A DNA stretch of 64,000 nt from Lactonifactor sp. BIOML-A5 (GTDB lineage Bacteria; Bacillota; Clostridia; Lachnospirales; Lachnospiraceae), in assembly GCF_009677585.1 (NCBI RefSeq), contig NZ_WKYV01000006.1, positions 124,001-188,000 on the forward strand, read 5' to 3'. This document shows, piece by piece, positions 52,542-60,594 of the stretch (position 1 is the stretch's first letter; the number at the start of each line of letters is the position of its first letter). A program made the position numbers and the translations under genes. The notes under the pieces are model-generated. The model did not search any database. It saw only the letters and a list, made by a program, of their open reading frames with translations, and had not been told where the DNA came from.

Positions 52542-53188
52542 TAGTGACCTGGATTGGAGATATACGGCCGCTGTTGGAAAAAGCGTTCTATGAGCACTGT
52601 TACCGGATGCTGCCTGCCATGCGCAGAGATAAGGCGGACCGCCTGTCCCGTATGGAGGACAAAGCTCTAAGTGCAGGGGTATGGACACTGCTGGAAAGAG
52701 CCAGAGAGGAATTCGGTTTCAGGGGCTACCCCCTGTATAATCTGTCCCATTCTTTTCCCTATGCTTTGTGCTCTTTTGTGACAGAGGATGCAGATGTTCA
52801 TGGGGGAGTGCTGCTGGGATGTGACGTGGAAACTGTGAAGACGCCGAGAGTATCTGTAGCCAGCCGTTATTTTCGGCCTGAGGAATATAGATATATTCTG
52901 GAGCAGCCGGATGAGGAAAGACAAAAGCAGGCATTTTTCAGGTATTGGGTCCTGAAGGAGAGCTTTTTAAAGGCGACGGGCAGGGGAATGGGACTTTCCA
53001 TGGACAGCTTTGAGATAACAATTGCTGAGGAGGGAGGCAGTACAGCGCCTGTGCTTACCCGTAATCCCCCGGAATATCCGGGTACCTACTATTTTCAGGA
53101 ATACCAGGCAGCGACGCCGGACGCCAGGGTCGCTGTCTGTTCTACCTGTCCGGACTTTGCACCCGGGCTGCGGTATGTGGAATTCTAA
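52538..53188 (+). CDS. 4'-Phosphopantetheinyl transferase, Sfp/AcpT type
   Basis: A 216-residue protein. LLGCDVETV (Asp96, Glu98) and RYWVLKESFLKATGRG (Glu141, Lys145) are the two magnesium- and CoA-binding motifs of Sfp-type transferases, and PYALCSFVTE corresponds to the strand before. It adds phosphopantetheine to carrier proteins of polyketide or nonribosomal peptide synthases or to other ACPs. No such synthase is in this window. Start is TTG 52538 (overlapping the MBL stop) or GTG 52544. With acpS at 18,805 the window has two PPTases of different types. Confidence 0.88.
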   Translation: MIVTWIGDIRPLLEKAFYEHCYRMLPAMRRDKADRLSRMEDKALSAGVWTLLERAREEFGFRGYPLYNLSHSFPYALCSFVTEDADVHGGVLLGCDVETVKTPRVSVASRYFRPEEYRYILEQPDEERQKQAFFRYWVLKESFLKATGRGMGLSMDSFEITIAEEGGSTAPVLTRNPPEYPGTYYFQEYQAATPDARVAVCSTCPDFAPGLRYVEF

Positions 53189-53212
53189 TCAATCGGAAAG
53201 GAATAGGATGCT

Positions 53213-53884
53213 ATGAGCAGAATAATGATTGTGGAAGATGACCAGGTGATAGCCAGAGCTATAAAAAAGCATCTGGAATCCTGGGACTTTGAGGTGTATT
53301 GTGCGGAGGATTTTCAAAAAATACTGTCAGAATTCGCAGAGTTCCAGCCGGAGCTTATCCTGCTGGATATCTCACTGCCCTTTTATAATGGATTCTACTG
53401 GTGTACGGAGATCCGTAAGCTCTCCAAGGTGCCTATCATCTTTCTCTCTTCCACAACAGATAATATGAGTATTATCATGGCGATGAACATGGGGGGTGAT
53501 GACTTTATTGAAAAGCCCTTTGACCTGCATGTCCTTACAGCCAAGATTCAGGCCCTCTTCCGGCGCGCTTATTCTTTTCAGGGCAAGGTGGATATGATAG
53601 AGCACAAAGGAGTCATCCTGAACCTGGGTGATGCGGCCCTGTACTATCAGGGGGATAAGGTGGAATTGACCAAAAATGAATTCCGAATCCTGCAGACGCT
53701 CATGGAACAGGCCAATAAAGCAGTATCCAGAAGTGATATTATGACCAAGCTTTGGGAGAGCGACAGCTATATTGACGACAACACCCTCACGGTGAATGTG
53801 ACGCGTCTCAGGAGAAAGCTGGAAGATGCCGGGCTCACAGACTTTATTAAGACAAAAAAAGGGATCGGATATATGGTGGAGTAG
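53213..53884 (+). CDS. OmpR-family response regulator, BceR-like
   Basis: A 223-residue response regulator. Receiver with Asp9/Asp10, phospho-acceptor Asp52 (LILLDISLP), Lys in EKPFDL, and a C-terminal winged helix (KVELTKNEFRILQTLME and TVNVTRLRRKLED). Matches the BceR group. It overlaps nothing but is followed by the kinase ATG one base after its stop. Usually linked to BceAB-type ABC transporters that detoxify cell-wall antibiotics; none is beside it here. Confidence 0.92.
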   Translation: MSRIMIVEDDQVIARAIKKHLESWDFEVYCAEDFQKILSEFAEFQPELILLDISLPFYNGFYWCTEIRKLSKVPIIFLSSTTDNMSIIMAMNMGGDDFIEKPFDLHVLTAKIQALFRRAYSFQGKVDMIEHKGVILNLGDAALYYQGDKVELTKNEFRILQTLMEQANKAVSRSDIMTKLWESDSYIDDNTLTVNVTRLRRKLEDAGLTDFIKTKKGIGYMVE

Positions 53885-54898
53885 ATGAGAGAGGATAAGA
53901 AGCCAAAGGTTTTATTGGAATATGCTAAAAAGAAGCTTCCTCTGTTTCTGTACCTGTCACTGTGCACCGGTATTTTCTGGATGGTGTTTTCGCTTTATAA
54001 CCTGCCGGCGGAGGCTGTTGGGTATGCAGCCCTGCTCTGTCTGGCGGCAGGCGTGCTGTTCTTTCTGGGGGGATTCTTCCGGTTTCGGATCCGGCACAGA
54101 GCTTTGAGGGACCTGAGGCATGAAGTCACTGTGCACCTGGAGAATCTTCCTGAGACAGGGGAACTGCTGGAACGGGATTATCAGGAACTGGTCAGAACGC
54201 TGTATGAAGAAAAAAACAGGCTTCAGGAGGCAATGGAGGCGGGCTATCAGGAGTCAGTGGATTACTATACTCTCTGGGTACATCAGATTAAGACGCCCAT
54301 TGCAGCCATGCGTCTTTTATTGCAGTCGGAGGACAGCCGGCTGAGAGAGGAGATGGAACTGGAGGTTTTTCAGACAGAACAGTATGTGGAGATGGCGCTT
54401 CAGTATCTCCGCATGGGAAATATGGGAAATGATATGAATCTGCGTCTTTACAATATGGAACACCTTATCCGGCAGGCAATCCGCAAATATTCCAGGCTCT
54501 TTATCCTGAAACATATTGCCTTGCATCTTTCAGAGGTAAGCAGCAGAGTGATTACAGATGAAAAATGGATGGTGTTTGCTCTGGAACAGCTTCTTTCCAA
54601 TGCGCTGAAATATACGAAACAGGGCAGTATCTCTATCTATCTGGATCCGGACAGAGAGCAGACCCTGGTAATTGAGGACACCGGGATTGGCATTCAGGCA
54701 GAGGATCTCCCCAGGGTATTTGAAAAAGGCTTTACCGGATACAACGGAAGGAAAGATAAAAAGTCTACGGGCATTGGCCTGTATCTCTGCAAAGAGGTGC
54801 TGGAGCGGCTGTCCCACAAAATAGAGATAACCTCAGAAGTCGGGGTGGGAACCAAAGTAAAGATTGATTATTCAGCCAGATACAGAGAGTTTGAATAA
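53885..54898 (+). CDS. BceS-like intramembrane-sensing histidine kinase
   Basis: A 337-residue sensor. Two adjacent helices (about 18-38 and 44-65) with almost no outside loop, the mark of intramembrane-sensing kinases. HisKA box with His133 in LWVHQIKTPIAAMRL, N box LLSNALKYTKQG, G1 EDTGIGI, and STGIGLYLCK (G2). Works with the regulator just upstream. In Bacillus such kinases sense through a BceAB transporter; its absence nearby suggests the transporter is elsewhere or another partner (maybe the BmrCD-like exporter at 47,025) is used. Confidence 0.92.
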   Translation: MREDKKPKVLLEYAKKKLPLFLYLSLCTGIFWMVFSLYNLPAEAVGYAALLCLAAGVLFFLGGFFRFRIRHRALRDLRHEVTVHLENLPETGELLERDYQELVRTLYEEKNRLQEAMEAGYQESVDYYTLWVHQIKTPIAAMRLLLQSEDSRLREEMELEVFQTEQYVEMALQYLRMGNMGNDMNLRLYNMEHLIRQAIRKYSRLFILKHIALHLSEVSSRVITDEKWMVFALEQLLSNALKYTKQGSISIYLDPDREQTLVIEDTGIGIQAEDLPRVFEKGFTGYNGRKDKKSTGIGLYLCKEVLERLSHKIEITSEVGVGTKVKIDYSARYREFE

Positions 54899-54990
54899 TA
54901 CAGATGGGTATTGCTGAGTCCTACTAGACAATCGGGAAGGACTTATTATATATTTATGCAGTAAATAAATTACGAAGGAGGAGAAGAAAC

Positions 54991-55425
54991 TTGAAGAAGC
55001 TTATAAAAGAGTTTAAAGACTTTGCCCTTCGGGGCAACGTGATGGATATGGCGGTTGGCGTACTTATCGGAGGTGCGTTCTCAGGCATCGTAACATCCCT
55101 TACCGACAATTTCATTCAGCCGACTATTAACATGATTATAACACGCAAATTTTACAGTTTGGAAGAAATTGCAGGGTATGCGTCTGCATTCGGTTCATCG
55201 GTGGTGAACTTCCTGATTATGGCGCTTATCCTGTTTTTTCTTCTGAAAGCAATGAATAAGTTACTGACCATCGGTGCCAGGAAGCCGGAGCCGGAAGCAC
55301 CGGCTGTCAAAATCTGTCCTTTCTGCCAGAGCGAAATCAGCATAAATGCTACCAGATGTCCCCATTGTACCTCCCACATTCCGGAGGCTGAGGAGGAAGT
55401 ACAGGCTGAAATTGCGGAAGTGTAA
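54991..55425 (+). CDS. mscL: Large-conductance mechanosensitive channel with zinc-ribbon tail
   Basis: A 144-residue channel. EFKDFALRGNVMDMAVGVLIGGAF is the N-terminal amphipathic helix and TM1, NFIQPTINMI the loop, and VVNFLIMALILFFLLKAMNKL TM2. The C-terminal bundle is replaced by a zinc ribbon: CPFCQSEISINATRCPHC, two CxxC pairs, then an acidic end. The outer loop is shorter than in E. coli MscL. TTG start with AAGGAGGAG before it. Opens under membrane tension to release solutes. Confidence 0.93.
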   Translation: MKKLIKEFKDFALRGNVMDMAVGVLIGGAFSGIVTSLTDNFIQPTINMIITRKFYSLEEIAGYASAFGSSVVNFLIMALILFFLLKAMNKLLTIGARKPEPEAPAVKICPFCQSEISINATRCPHCTSHIPEAEEEVQAEIAEV

Positions 55426-55447
55426 GCAACTACATACTTGAAGAATT

Positions 55448-55485
55448 CCCCCTGCAGGGCCAGAAGGAGCTGGTCATGCAGGGGG
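55448..55485. terminator. Terminator hairpin between mscL and the SGNH gene
   Basis: Nine-bp outer stem (55448-55456 with 55477-55485), inner pairs between GCCAG and CTGGT. Lies partly in the last codons of the convergent minus-strand gene. Weak T-tract. Confidence 0.5.
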
Positions 55486-56307
55486 ACACACAAACTCCTC
55501 ATAGGTAATCTTATCGAAGGAGAAGTTCAACATTTGCAAATATAGTTCTTCGCCTTTTGTATGCGGTCTGTTAATGCAAGCATCCAATATTTCTGTCTCA
55601 TTCTCCAATGGCGTTATAATATGTTTCTTTTTTGAAAAAGCTTCATAATAGCGAATTCCGAATTTCCTTTGTGAGACCGCATTCAGATGAATTCCATCAG
55701 GATTTGATGTTAATCCCGCTGCTGTCACGAAATAAGTATGTTTCTGCTCTTTTGCGAACCTGAATAATTCTTGATTAACCATTTCATATTCTGTACAGTT
55801 TAGTCCAAAACCGGATTTCCCCAGATAATCACCCAAAGCACCAATCACAAAAGGAACTTTTTCTGCATGCAGATCCTTTCGCAGTTGATTTACAAGAACC
55901 TGTAATTTTTCATAATATGTTTGATAGTTTCCGCCAAAGCCGTCATTTTCTCCCTGATGCCATAAAATACCAAGCAGTTCTGAATCCTGCATGGCAAACC
56001 TTGCCTGACAGACAGCGTGTTTATAGAGAGTTTTGTCCACTGCCCAGTCATCTAAAGCGCTTCCGCCTTCTGCACATGGAATGAGTCCGATGTTATCGTC
56101 TTCATTTTCCATACACCACATTGCGGCAAAGGAACCGGCAAGCCCAACACCTGCTGTCGGTCTGTCATAGTTAATCGGCTCTGCCATCATCTGCCATCTG
56201 CCGTTGCGGAGCATCTGAATCCGTTCATTACAGATGGTTGGCACGTCATTCAAAAATCCTCGTCCTGCCATATTGGACTGCCCAATCATTAAAATGGATT
56301 TTGTCAT
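55474..56307 (-). CDS. SGNH/GDSL-type esterase, sialate O-acetylesterase-like
   Basis: A 277-residue hydrolase. ILMIGQSNMAGRG has the Ser of block I (GQSN form, as in sialate O-acetylesterase and carbohydrate esterase family 6-like proteins); WHQGENDGF is the block III/IV Asn-x-x-His region; NPDGIHLNAVSQRKFG carries the catalytic Asp-x-x-His. No signal peptide, so cytosolic. It should remove acetyl groups from sugars. ATG 56307 is taken (AGAGGT before it, about 10 bases); a longer form would add 9 residues. Confidence 0.88.
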   Translation of the reverse strand: MTKSILMIGQSNMAGRGFLNDVPTICNERIQMLRNGRWQMMAEPINYDRPTAGVGLAGSFAAMWCMENEDDNIGLIPCAEGGSALDDWAVDKTLYKHAVCQARFAMQDSELLGILWHQGENDGFGGNYQTYYEKLQVLVNQLRKDLHAEKVPFVIGALGDYLGKSGFGLNCTEYEMVNQELFRFAKEQKHTYFVTAAGLTSNPDGIHLNAVSQRKFGIRYYEAFSKKKHIITPLENETEILDACINRPHTKGEELYLQMLNFSFDKITYEEFVCPPA

Positions 56308-56807
56308 ACTCTTTTTACCTCTTCTTTCTCCCATTTACCACGTTTATCTCTCTCCCCTTTTTTCAACTTACACCATTATAATTGTTCTTCTGATATAAGA
56401 GAAGAACTGGAAACAGCTATATTTATTTTTCCGATAAAAGGGCTTTACCCTTTTGGTCGGATAAAGCCCTGTAAATCTGATTTTATTATAGAATTATTCA
56501 CGTTCACTGCCAAACGCCTTCTTCGATATATCCGGTTAGCAAACAATAAACTTCTGTAAAGTATAGCAGATTTTCAGATGAATTTTATATCTGGTTTTCG
56601 ATTATCCGTGTAAACACTATACTTTCAAACATTTTGCAGTATAGAAAAACACTCATTTTACCACGAATTTACCACGATTGCATGAACCTTGATATGCTGA
56701 TATAAATTACACTAGAAGACACCTAAAATGTTACTTTTGTATATATAGCAGTCAATCCTATGGCTAACAGTGTTGTATATATAGTTATGAGGTTACTAAA
56801 ATTGAAT
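56308..56807. other. AT-rich gene-free stretch
   Basis: No coding sequence. It holds a 9-bp stem hairpin (56439-56447 with 56462-56470), a tandem 11-bp repeat at 56657-56678, and the motif TGTTACTTTTGTATATA near 56729, which is similar to TGTCACTTTTGTGGAACC near 57237 on the other side of the next gene. It marks the change from core chromosome to the mosaic region. Confidence 0.6.
56657..56678 (+). repeat. Tandem 11-bp repeat, possible integrase arm site
   Basis: TTTACCACGAA followed at once by TTTACCACGAT. Paired short direct repeats of this kind are bound by the N-terminal domain of Tn916-like tyrosine integrases. A similar tandem (TTTTACACCAC, TTTTACACCAA) is at 60519-60540. No integrase gene remains. 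Confidence 0.35.
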
Positions 56808-57095
56808 TTATAATTTGGAAAAAGCTATATTATACACATCGTCCTGTTCTGGTAAATGTGTAATATAGCCTATCGGTAACTTGTTTTCCGTCGCTTCAAT
56901 AACTGCTTTTGCCCCCACCTCTCCAAAAGCACCACATAATTCTATACAATCAATTCCTTCTTCATATAGTTGTTTAGCCACTGTACATGCTTCTTCTATA
57001 TTTGCAACTCCAACAATCTGTGCTTCTCCGTTATGTATAATAGCTCTATCAACCATACAATTAAAATTTCCAATAATCAAAAATGCAAACTTCAT
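56808..57095 (-). CDS. Small conserved protein, DUF6506-like
   Basis: A 95-residue protein with alternating strands and helices: KFAFLIIG, IEEACTVAKQLYEEGIDCIELCGAFGEVGAKAVIEATEN, and PIGYITHLPEQDDVYN. I believe it belongs to DUF6506, small proteins of no known role; the CIELCGAFG strand-turn looks like part of a TIM-barrel or a ligand pocket. No signal or membrane segment. ATG 57095 follows GGAGG; the longer frame upstream is not supported. Single gene inside the mosaic region. Confidence 0.65.
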   Translation of the reverse strand: MKFAFLIIGNFNCMVDRAIIHNGEAQIVGVANIEEACTVAKQLYEEGIDCIELCGAFGEVGAKAVIEATENKLPIGYITHLPEQDDVYNIAFSKL

Positions 57096-57308
57096 TACTT
57101 TTACCTCCACAAATTCACGTTTTTGGGTTGTTTTTATATCCACATTATAACAGTTCCATATATCCCCTACAAGAAAAAACAACAGGGGAGTGTTGTAAAC
57201 TTGTGATCATGTCACCTTAGGATGCACTTAAGAAAATGTCACTTTTGTGGAACCTATAGTAGAATAGAAAGTAGGTAAACTATTTTTTATTCCCAAATAG
57301 TAAAAAAA

Positions 57309-57488
57309 CAGCTCAGCAGACCGTATAAGAATTTATACCGCCATGCGAAAGTTCCTTATTTCATGCGAGTTAGCGCGTATCGGATCCGTTCTATGGTAAA
57401 AGTTCTTGCAACATACTTTTGTGAAGTTGGGCGGGATTTGGGCGGGATGACGCGGAGTAAAGAACCGACTGTGAAAGCGGAAAAATAG
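57309..57488 (+). pseudogene. Fragment of an unidentified coding sequence
   Basis: A 59-codon open stretch without a start in the proper place, ending with TAG at 57486. It reads like protein (RHAKVPYFMRVSAYRIRSMV, then ATYFCEVGRDLGG) with balanced composition. Probably the tail of a lost element gene. Family not recognised. Confidence 0.35.
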
Positions 57489-57800
57489 GGTCTCCCGAAC
57501 CCTAACAGAATGGGTCTCTGCGGGCGCGGAACCGAGGGGTTCTATATCCTTTCACTTGTACCCCGGAAAAGGGTTCAGCGGGGGTCATTTTCATCACCCC
57601 TAACTGGGCGGCTGCGCGTCCTGCCGGACGCTGTGAGCAAGTCGGTCAAACCTTCCGTTTTCAGCGCCCTTTGACGGGGATTGGGGGTAGCCCCCAACAA
57701 GCGGTTTGAACAGTTTTCGCATAGCGGAAAATGGGAAAACGCATAACGGTGTGTACCGTTGTGCCCTGCTTGCCACTATTGAAAACGTCAAAAGAGGAAG

Positions 57801-57846
57801 TGCGTTTTATACCAATAAGGCGTACTTTACCAATAGGACGCACTTA
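57801..57846 (-). other. oriT-like nick region
   Basis: On the minus strand, TAAGTGCGTCCTATTGGTA is followed directly by AAGTACGCCTTATTGGTA, an 18-bp direct repeat with three differences. The core TAAGTGCGTCC is close to the TAAGTGCGCCC nick site known for IncQ/MOBQ oriT regions of R1162 and staphylococcal plasmids. No relaxase gene is left beside it; the GNAT gene now follows. Confidence 0.4.
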
Positions 57847-57863
57847 AATCAGCCCTACAAACC

Positions 57864-58475
57864 TTAATGAATTGTTTTGCTATACAACAAGCATTGTAGC
57901 GGTACTTTTTTATCTTTCAAGTCAATTACTACATCTTTTGCTTCTGATTTCGTAAATCCTCGGTGTTCATAAAACTGATAGGTGCAGGCATTGTCGGTGT
58001 AGAGATAAACCAGTTTCCCCGGTTCTTCCGCTTCAAATGCGGAAAGCAGGGCTGTGCCAACCCCCTTGACTTTACATTCCGGGTCGGCAGCAAGGAAAAC
58101 TATTTCCCCATCAGGTTCCTGCTTTTTGCGGAAGGACGCAAACATCTCTTTATTCGCTGTGTCATATGCGCCAACACCTTCCCCTGCTACGATGTTTTGC
58201 ATAATATCAAATGCTTTCACAAAGATTGTTCGCCAAAAGCTATGGTGTCGTTTTTTCTCCCCCTTCATATCAGCAAGCAACACGCCAACAAAACAATCGT
58301 TCACATACGCACCGTAGGCTTTCGTTGCCCGATTCAACTCCATGTGCCAGAAATATTTGCTATACAGAGAAAGAATGGTTTCGTTGTCCATATACCAATC
58401 CAAGTGCATTCCTTGAATTGCAAACTTCTGCGCCTTTTTATAATCCTTCTTTTGTATTTCTCTTATTTCAACCAT
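57864..58475 (-). CDS. GNAT-family N-acetyltransferase
   Basis: A 203-residue acetyltransferase. The acetyl-CoA loop is KGVGTALLSAF (Q/RxxGxG/A type, with Lys in first place), preceded by the strand GEIVFLAADPE and followed by LVYLYTDNACTYQFYEHRGF, the usual motif B. The N-terminal half is helical and larger than the minimum. Ribosome site is GAGGTAAA. It sits between element remnants and may be cargo such as a resistance or small-molecule acetylase. Relatives annotated the same way are common in gut Firmicutes. Confidence 0.85.
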   Translation of the reverse strand: MVEIREIQKKDYKKAQKFAIQGMHLDWYMDNETILSLYSKYFWHMELNRATKAYGAYVNDCFVGVLLADMKGEKKRHHSFWRTIFVKAFDIMQNIVAGEGVGAYDTANKEMFASFRKKQEPDGEIVFLAADPECKVKGVGTALLSAFEAEEPGKLVYLYTDNACTYQFYEHRGFTKSEAKDVVIDLKDKKVPLQCLLYSKTIH

Positions 58476-59173
58476 ATTTACCTCGCAAACTGGAATTTGT
58501 CGTGCTGCGCCTTATCCGCCTAATGCGAATATTTTTGTTTCTTCTACTCTAAATGCTAATGCCGAAACTGTCAAGTTGCTATATCTATTCTTATATTGTG
58601 CCCCAAGTCTTTATAAAATTAGGGCGGGAATCGGGCGGAATTTTGGTCAAATCATGACCTGTAAACATTTTACAGCACAAGCTGGGAAGAGCCGTTAAAC
58701 GCCCTAATCATCAACCTTCCCAGCCTCGTTGTCTTGACATGAACCCGATCGTACAAGCTGAATCCGACACTATTGTTTATATGCGCTGTTTTTGGATTAC
58801 ACCAGTCAGTATGTTAGACAGGCTTGATTACCCCTTAATTTAGAGGCAGTGAATATAAAATAGAAGAGTCTGTTTATGATATGATACCATAATCAGCCGT
58901 TTCTGCTTATAATATTTTGCCGGAATCAGTCAAAGAATAAATTTGAATATAAAATAGTATTATAGTATACTTTAAATTATAAAACAATATAAAAAAACAA
59001 TATTAATTTGATAAAAACAATGTAATGTTTGCAGAATTTGGAAAATTTACTAATATACTAATAACGGCTAATATATGTATAAATATATTAAGGTTTCAAA
59101 AGGAGGTACAGGTCAATGGGGAATTAAAATAATACTAATGAACTGTAAATCAAGAAACTTAGGAGGGAGTTAA
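58476..59173. other. Gene-free region with hairpin
   Basis: No coding sequence seen. It contains GGGCGGGAATCGGGCGGAATTT near 58,621, which echoes GGGCGGGATTTGGGCGGGAT near 57,428 so the two may be direct-repeat scars around the oriT-GNAT segment. A hairpin with 9-bp arms lies at 58681-58689 and 58716-58724. From 58,850 on the DNA is very AT-rich. Confidence 0.5.
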
Positions 59174-59301
59174 ATGAAGAATGAAAAGATGAAGGTAATT
59201 TGCGTATTACTGACAGCGGCTATTTTGGGGTAATTAGTATTATTTTGATGCTGAATGATGGATGGTCAAACCGAATATATGACTGGCACGGGCAGATATA
59301 A
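59174..59301 (+). pseudogene. Small membrane peptide gene, frameshifted
   Basis: AGGAGGGAG precedes ATG 59174. The frame codes for a basic start and hydrophobic run (KMKVICVLLTAAILG) and stops at 59231. Adding one G to the GGGG at 59227-59230 continues the frame as VISIILMLNDGWSNRIYD and ends at TAA 59301, giving about 42 residues with one helix. It may be a small membrane protein or a remnant of a signal peptide. It is upstream of a secreted protein gene by 36 bp. Confidence 0.5.
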
Positions 59302-59336
59302 GAACACAATTGTAATACCATTGAGGAGGGATTGTT

Positions 59337-59882
59337 ATGACAAATAAACTGGGTAAGATTGTATTTGGCGTATTTATTATTTCGATGCTTACATTTTCTA
59401 ATGTAATGGCATCCCCCATTGAAAAACTTCCAGAATCAGAAGATTATGATGAAATCTATTTATTAAAAGATGATATATTACGTTTTGTAAATGGAGGACC
59501 TGTCAGCGAAACTGGTACAAGGGATGCTATAGAGTCTGATATAGATTTTCAAAATGCCATTAAGGAATATCTTGATCCTCAATTTATTGTAGATCAGGTT
59601 ACATCATATGAGGATTCTATAGAACTTTTGAACTCTAGCATATATATGTGGATAATACCAGTGAGAGTCGATGGATTCTTATATGAAGCATGTATATCAA
59701 AACTAAATGACGGTAATGGGAACTGGCGGATGGATATGGTATATGTGTCCCAAGAAGGTTCATATACTTTGTCAGAACAATTAGGACAATCTCTTGAAAA
59801 AAATAATATCGATCCGGACTCCTACGAGTTTAAATTAATTGGTGGTATAACCCAATTAGATATCCAGTATTTCTCGCTATGA
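59337..59882 (+). CDS. Secreted protein of unknown function
   Basis: A 181-residue protein with a typical signal peptide (residues 1-25, IVFGVFIISMLTFSNVMASP). The mature part is acidic and rich in Asp, Glu and Tyr (LPESEDYDEIYLLKDDILRFVNG) with aromatic strands later (YMWIIPVRVDGFLYEACIS; GNWRMDMVYVSQEG). No family recognised. GAGGAGGG is before ATG. Its stop overlaps the next ATG (ATGA); the following protein has an anchor-like end but no signal, so the two may act as one product split by a frame change. Confidence 0.7.
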   Translation: MTNKLGKIVFGVFIISMLTFSNVMASPIEKLPESEDYDEIYLLKDDILRFVNGGPVSETGTRDAIESDIDFQNAIKEYLDPQFIVDQVTSYEDSIELLNSSIYMWIIPVRVDGFLYEACISKLNDGNGNWRMDMVYVSQEGSYTLSEQLGQSLEKNNIDPDSYEFKLIGGITQLDIQYFSL

Positions 59883-60214
59883 ATGAGGAGGGAATTAAAT
59901 ATCTTATACCTGCTAAAAGTTCAGCAACTGTGGCGATTACGGACAGTTCTCAAAAACCAAGTACTCGTAACGCGGAGACAGATACCGGCTTTGGGGTTAT
60001 GGAGACCGGAGCGGATGGGTTTACCGCATATGATTACTCAAAGGTGCTCGCAGCAAAGATCACAGCAGCACCTATCGGAAGTGGAACTGGAGGAGCAGTT
60101 ATTGACTTGGGTCAGGCTCGTATACCATATAAAGAAAGCCTTACATTTTTTGGAATTAGCATTGTATGTTTATTGATTATTGGCATAAGATATAGAAAGA
60201 AATATGTTAATTAA
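59879..60214 (+). CDS. Membrane-anchored tail protein, maybe the C-terminal part of the preceding gene
   Basis: A 111-residue protein: a short globular start (EGIKYLIPAKSSATVAITD), a low-complexity linker, and one transmembrane helix near the end (LTFFGISIVCLLIIGIRY) followed by Arg-Lys-Lys, as in cell-surface proteins with a stop-transfer anchor. No signal peptide of its own. Translationally coupled by ATGA to the secreted protein. The simplest reading is a single surface protein split by a +/-1 shift at 59,879; coupled synthesis of two proteins is the alternative. No LPxTG. Confidence 0.55.
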   Translation: MNEEGIKYLIPAKSSATVAITDSSQKPSTRNAETDTGFGVMETGADGFTAYDYSKVLAAKITAAPIGSGTGGAVIDLGQARIPYKESLTFFGISIVCLLIIGIRYRKKYVN

Positions 60215-60223
60215 ATAATTACA

Positions 60224-60256
60224 AACCGGGTGCGACGAAAGTCAAACCCGGTTTTA
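60224..60256 (+). terminator. Rho-independent terminator
   Basis: AACCGGGT (60224-60231) pairs with ACCCGGTT (60246-60253), loop of 14, followed by TTACTTT. Ends the surface-protein unit. Confidence 0.75.
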
Positions 60257-60310
60257 CTTTAGCGTTCACATTTCCCAGTGGATTGCGGTATAATGAAAAC
60301 TTTAATCGTA

Positions 60311-60540
60311 TTTTACACCAATTGCCCAAGATAATATAAAGAATTATAAAGGGTTATCTGAATAATTATCCAACTAAATCCATGAAAAATGCTGTAAATA
60401 TGCAGATATATGCGATTATAACGGGTATTATATTGTTAAGCAACCTTACGGTTTCGTAAGATTAACAAAAGTATAAAAAAACCCATAAATAGGCGGTTTT
60501 TCTTGATTTTAACTGGAGTTTTACACCACTTTTACACCAA
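60311..60540 (+). repeat. Three TTTTACACCAA-type repeats around a 200-bp segment
   Basis: TTTTACACCAA at 60311-60321, and tandem TTTTACACCAC, TTTTACACCAA at 60519-60540. Between is AT-rich non-coding DNA with small hairpins (CTTACG-GTTT-CGTAAG near 60,445). Could be integrase arm sites or an att remnant. No gene between 60,215 and 60,655. Confidence 0.4.
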
Positions 60541-60594
60541 TTAAACTTAAAAATCTAAAAGAGCTTTGATATGAGAAAAAAGGAGATTTTCGTG

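Larger units (their letters stand above)
57096..57863. other. Integrative-element remnant with no intact gene
   Basis: About 770 bp. From 57309 to 57488 an open plus-strand frame looks coding (see next entry). Then GC-rich blocks follow with several short inverted repeats (for example GGGGGTAGCCCCC near 57,683), and the end shows direct repeats like a conjugation nick region (57801-57846). The arrangement is like the stretch before mobilisation genes in Tn1549-type elements; this resemblance is from memory. Confidence 0.5.

Noticed and set aside
58054..58552. Plus-strand frames of 87-186 codons over the GNAT gene
   Set aside because: All are antisense to the GNAT coding sequence at 57864-58475, which has the acetyl-CoA motif and ribosome site.
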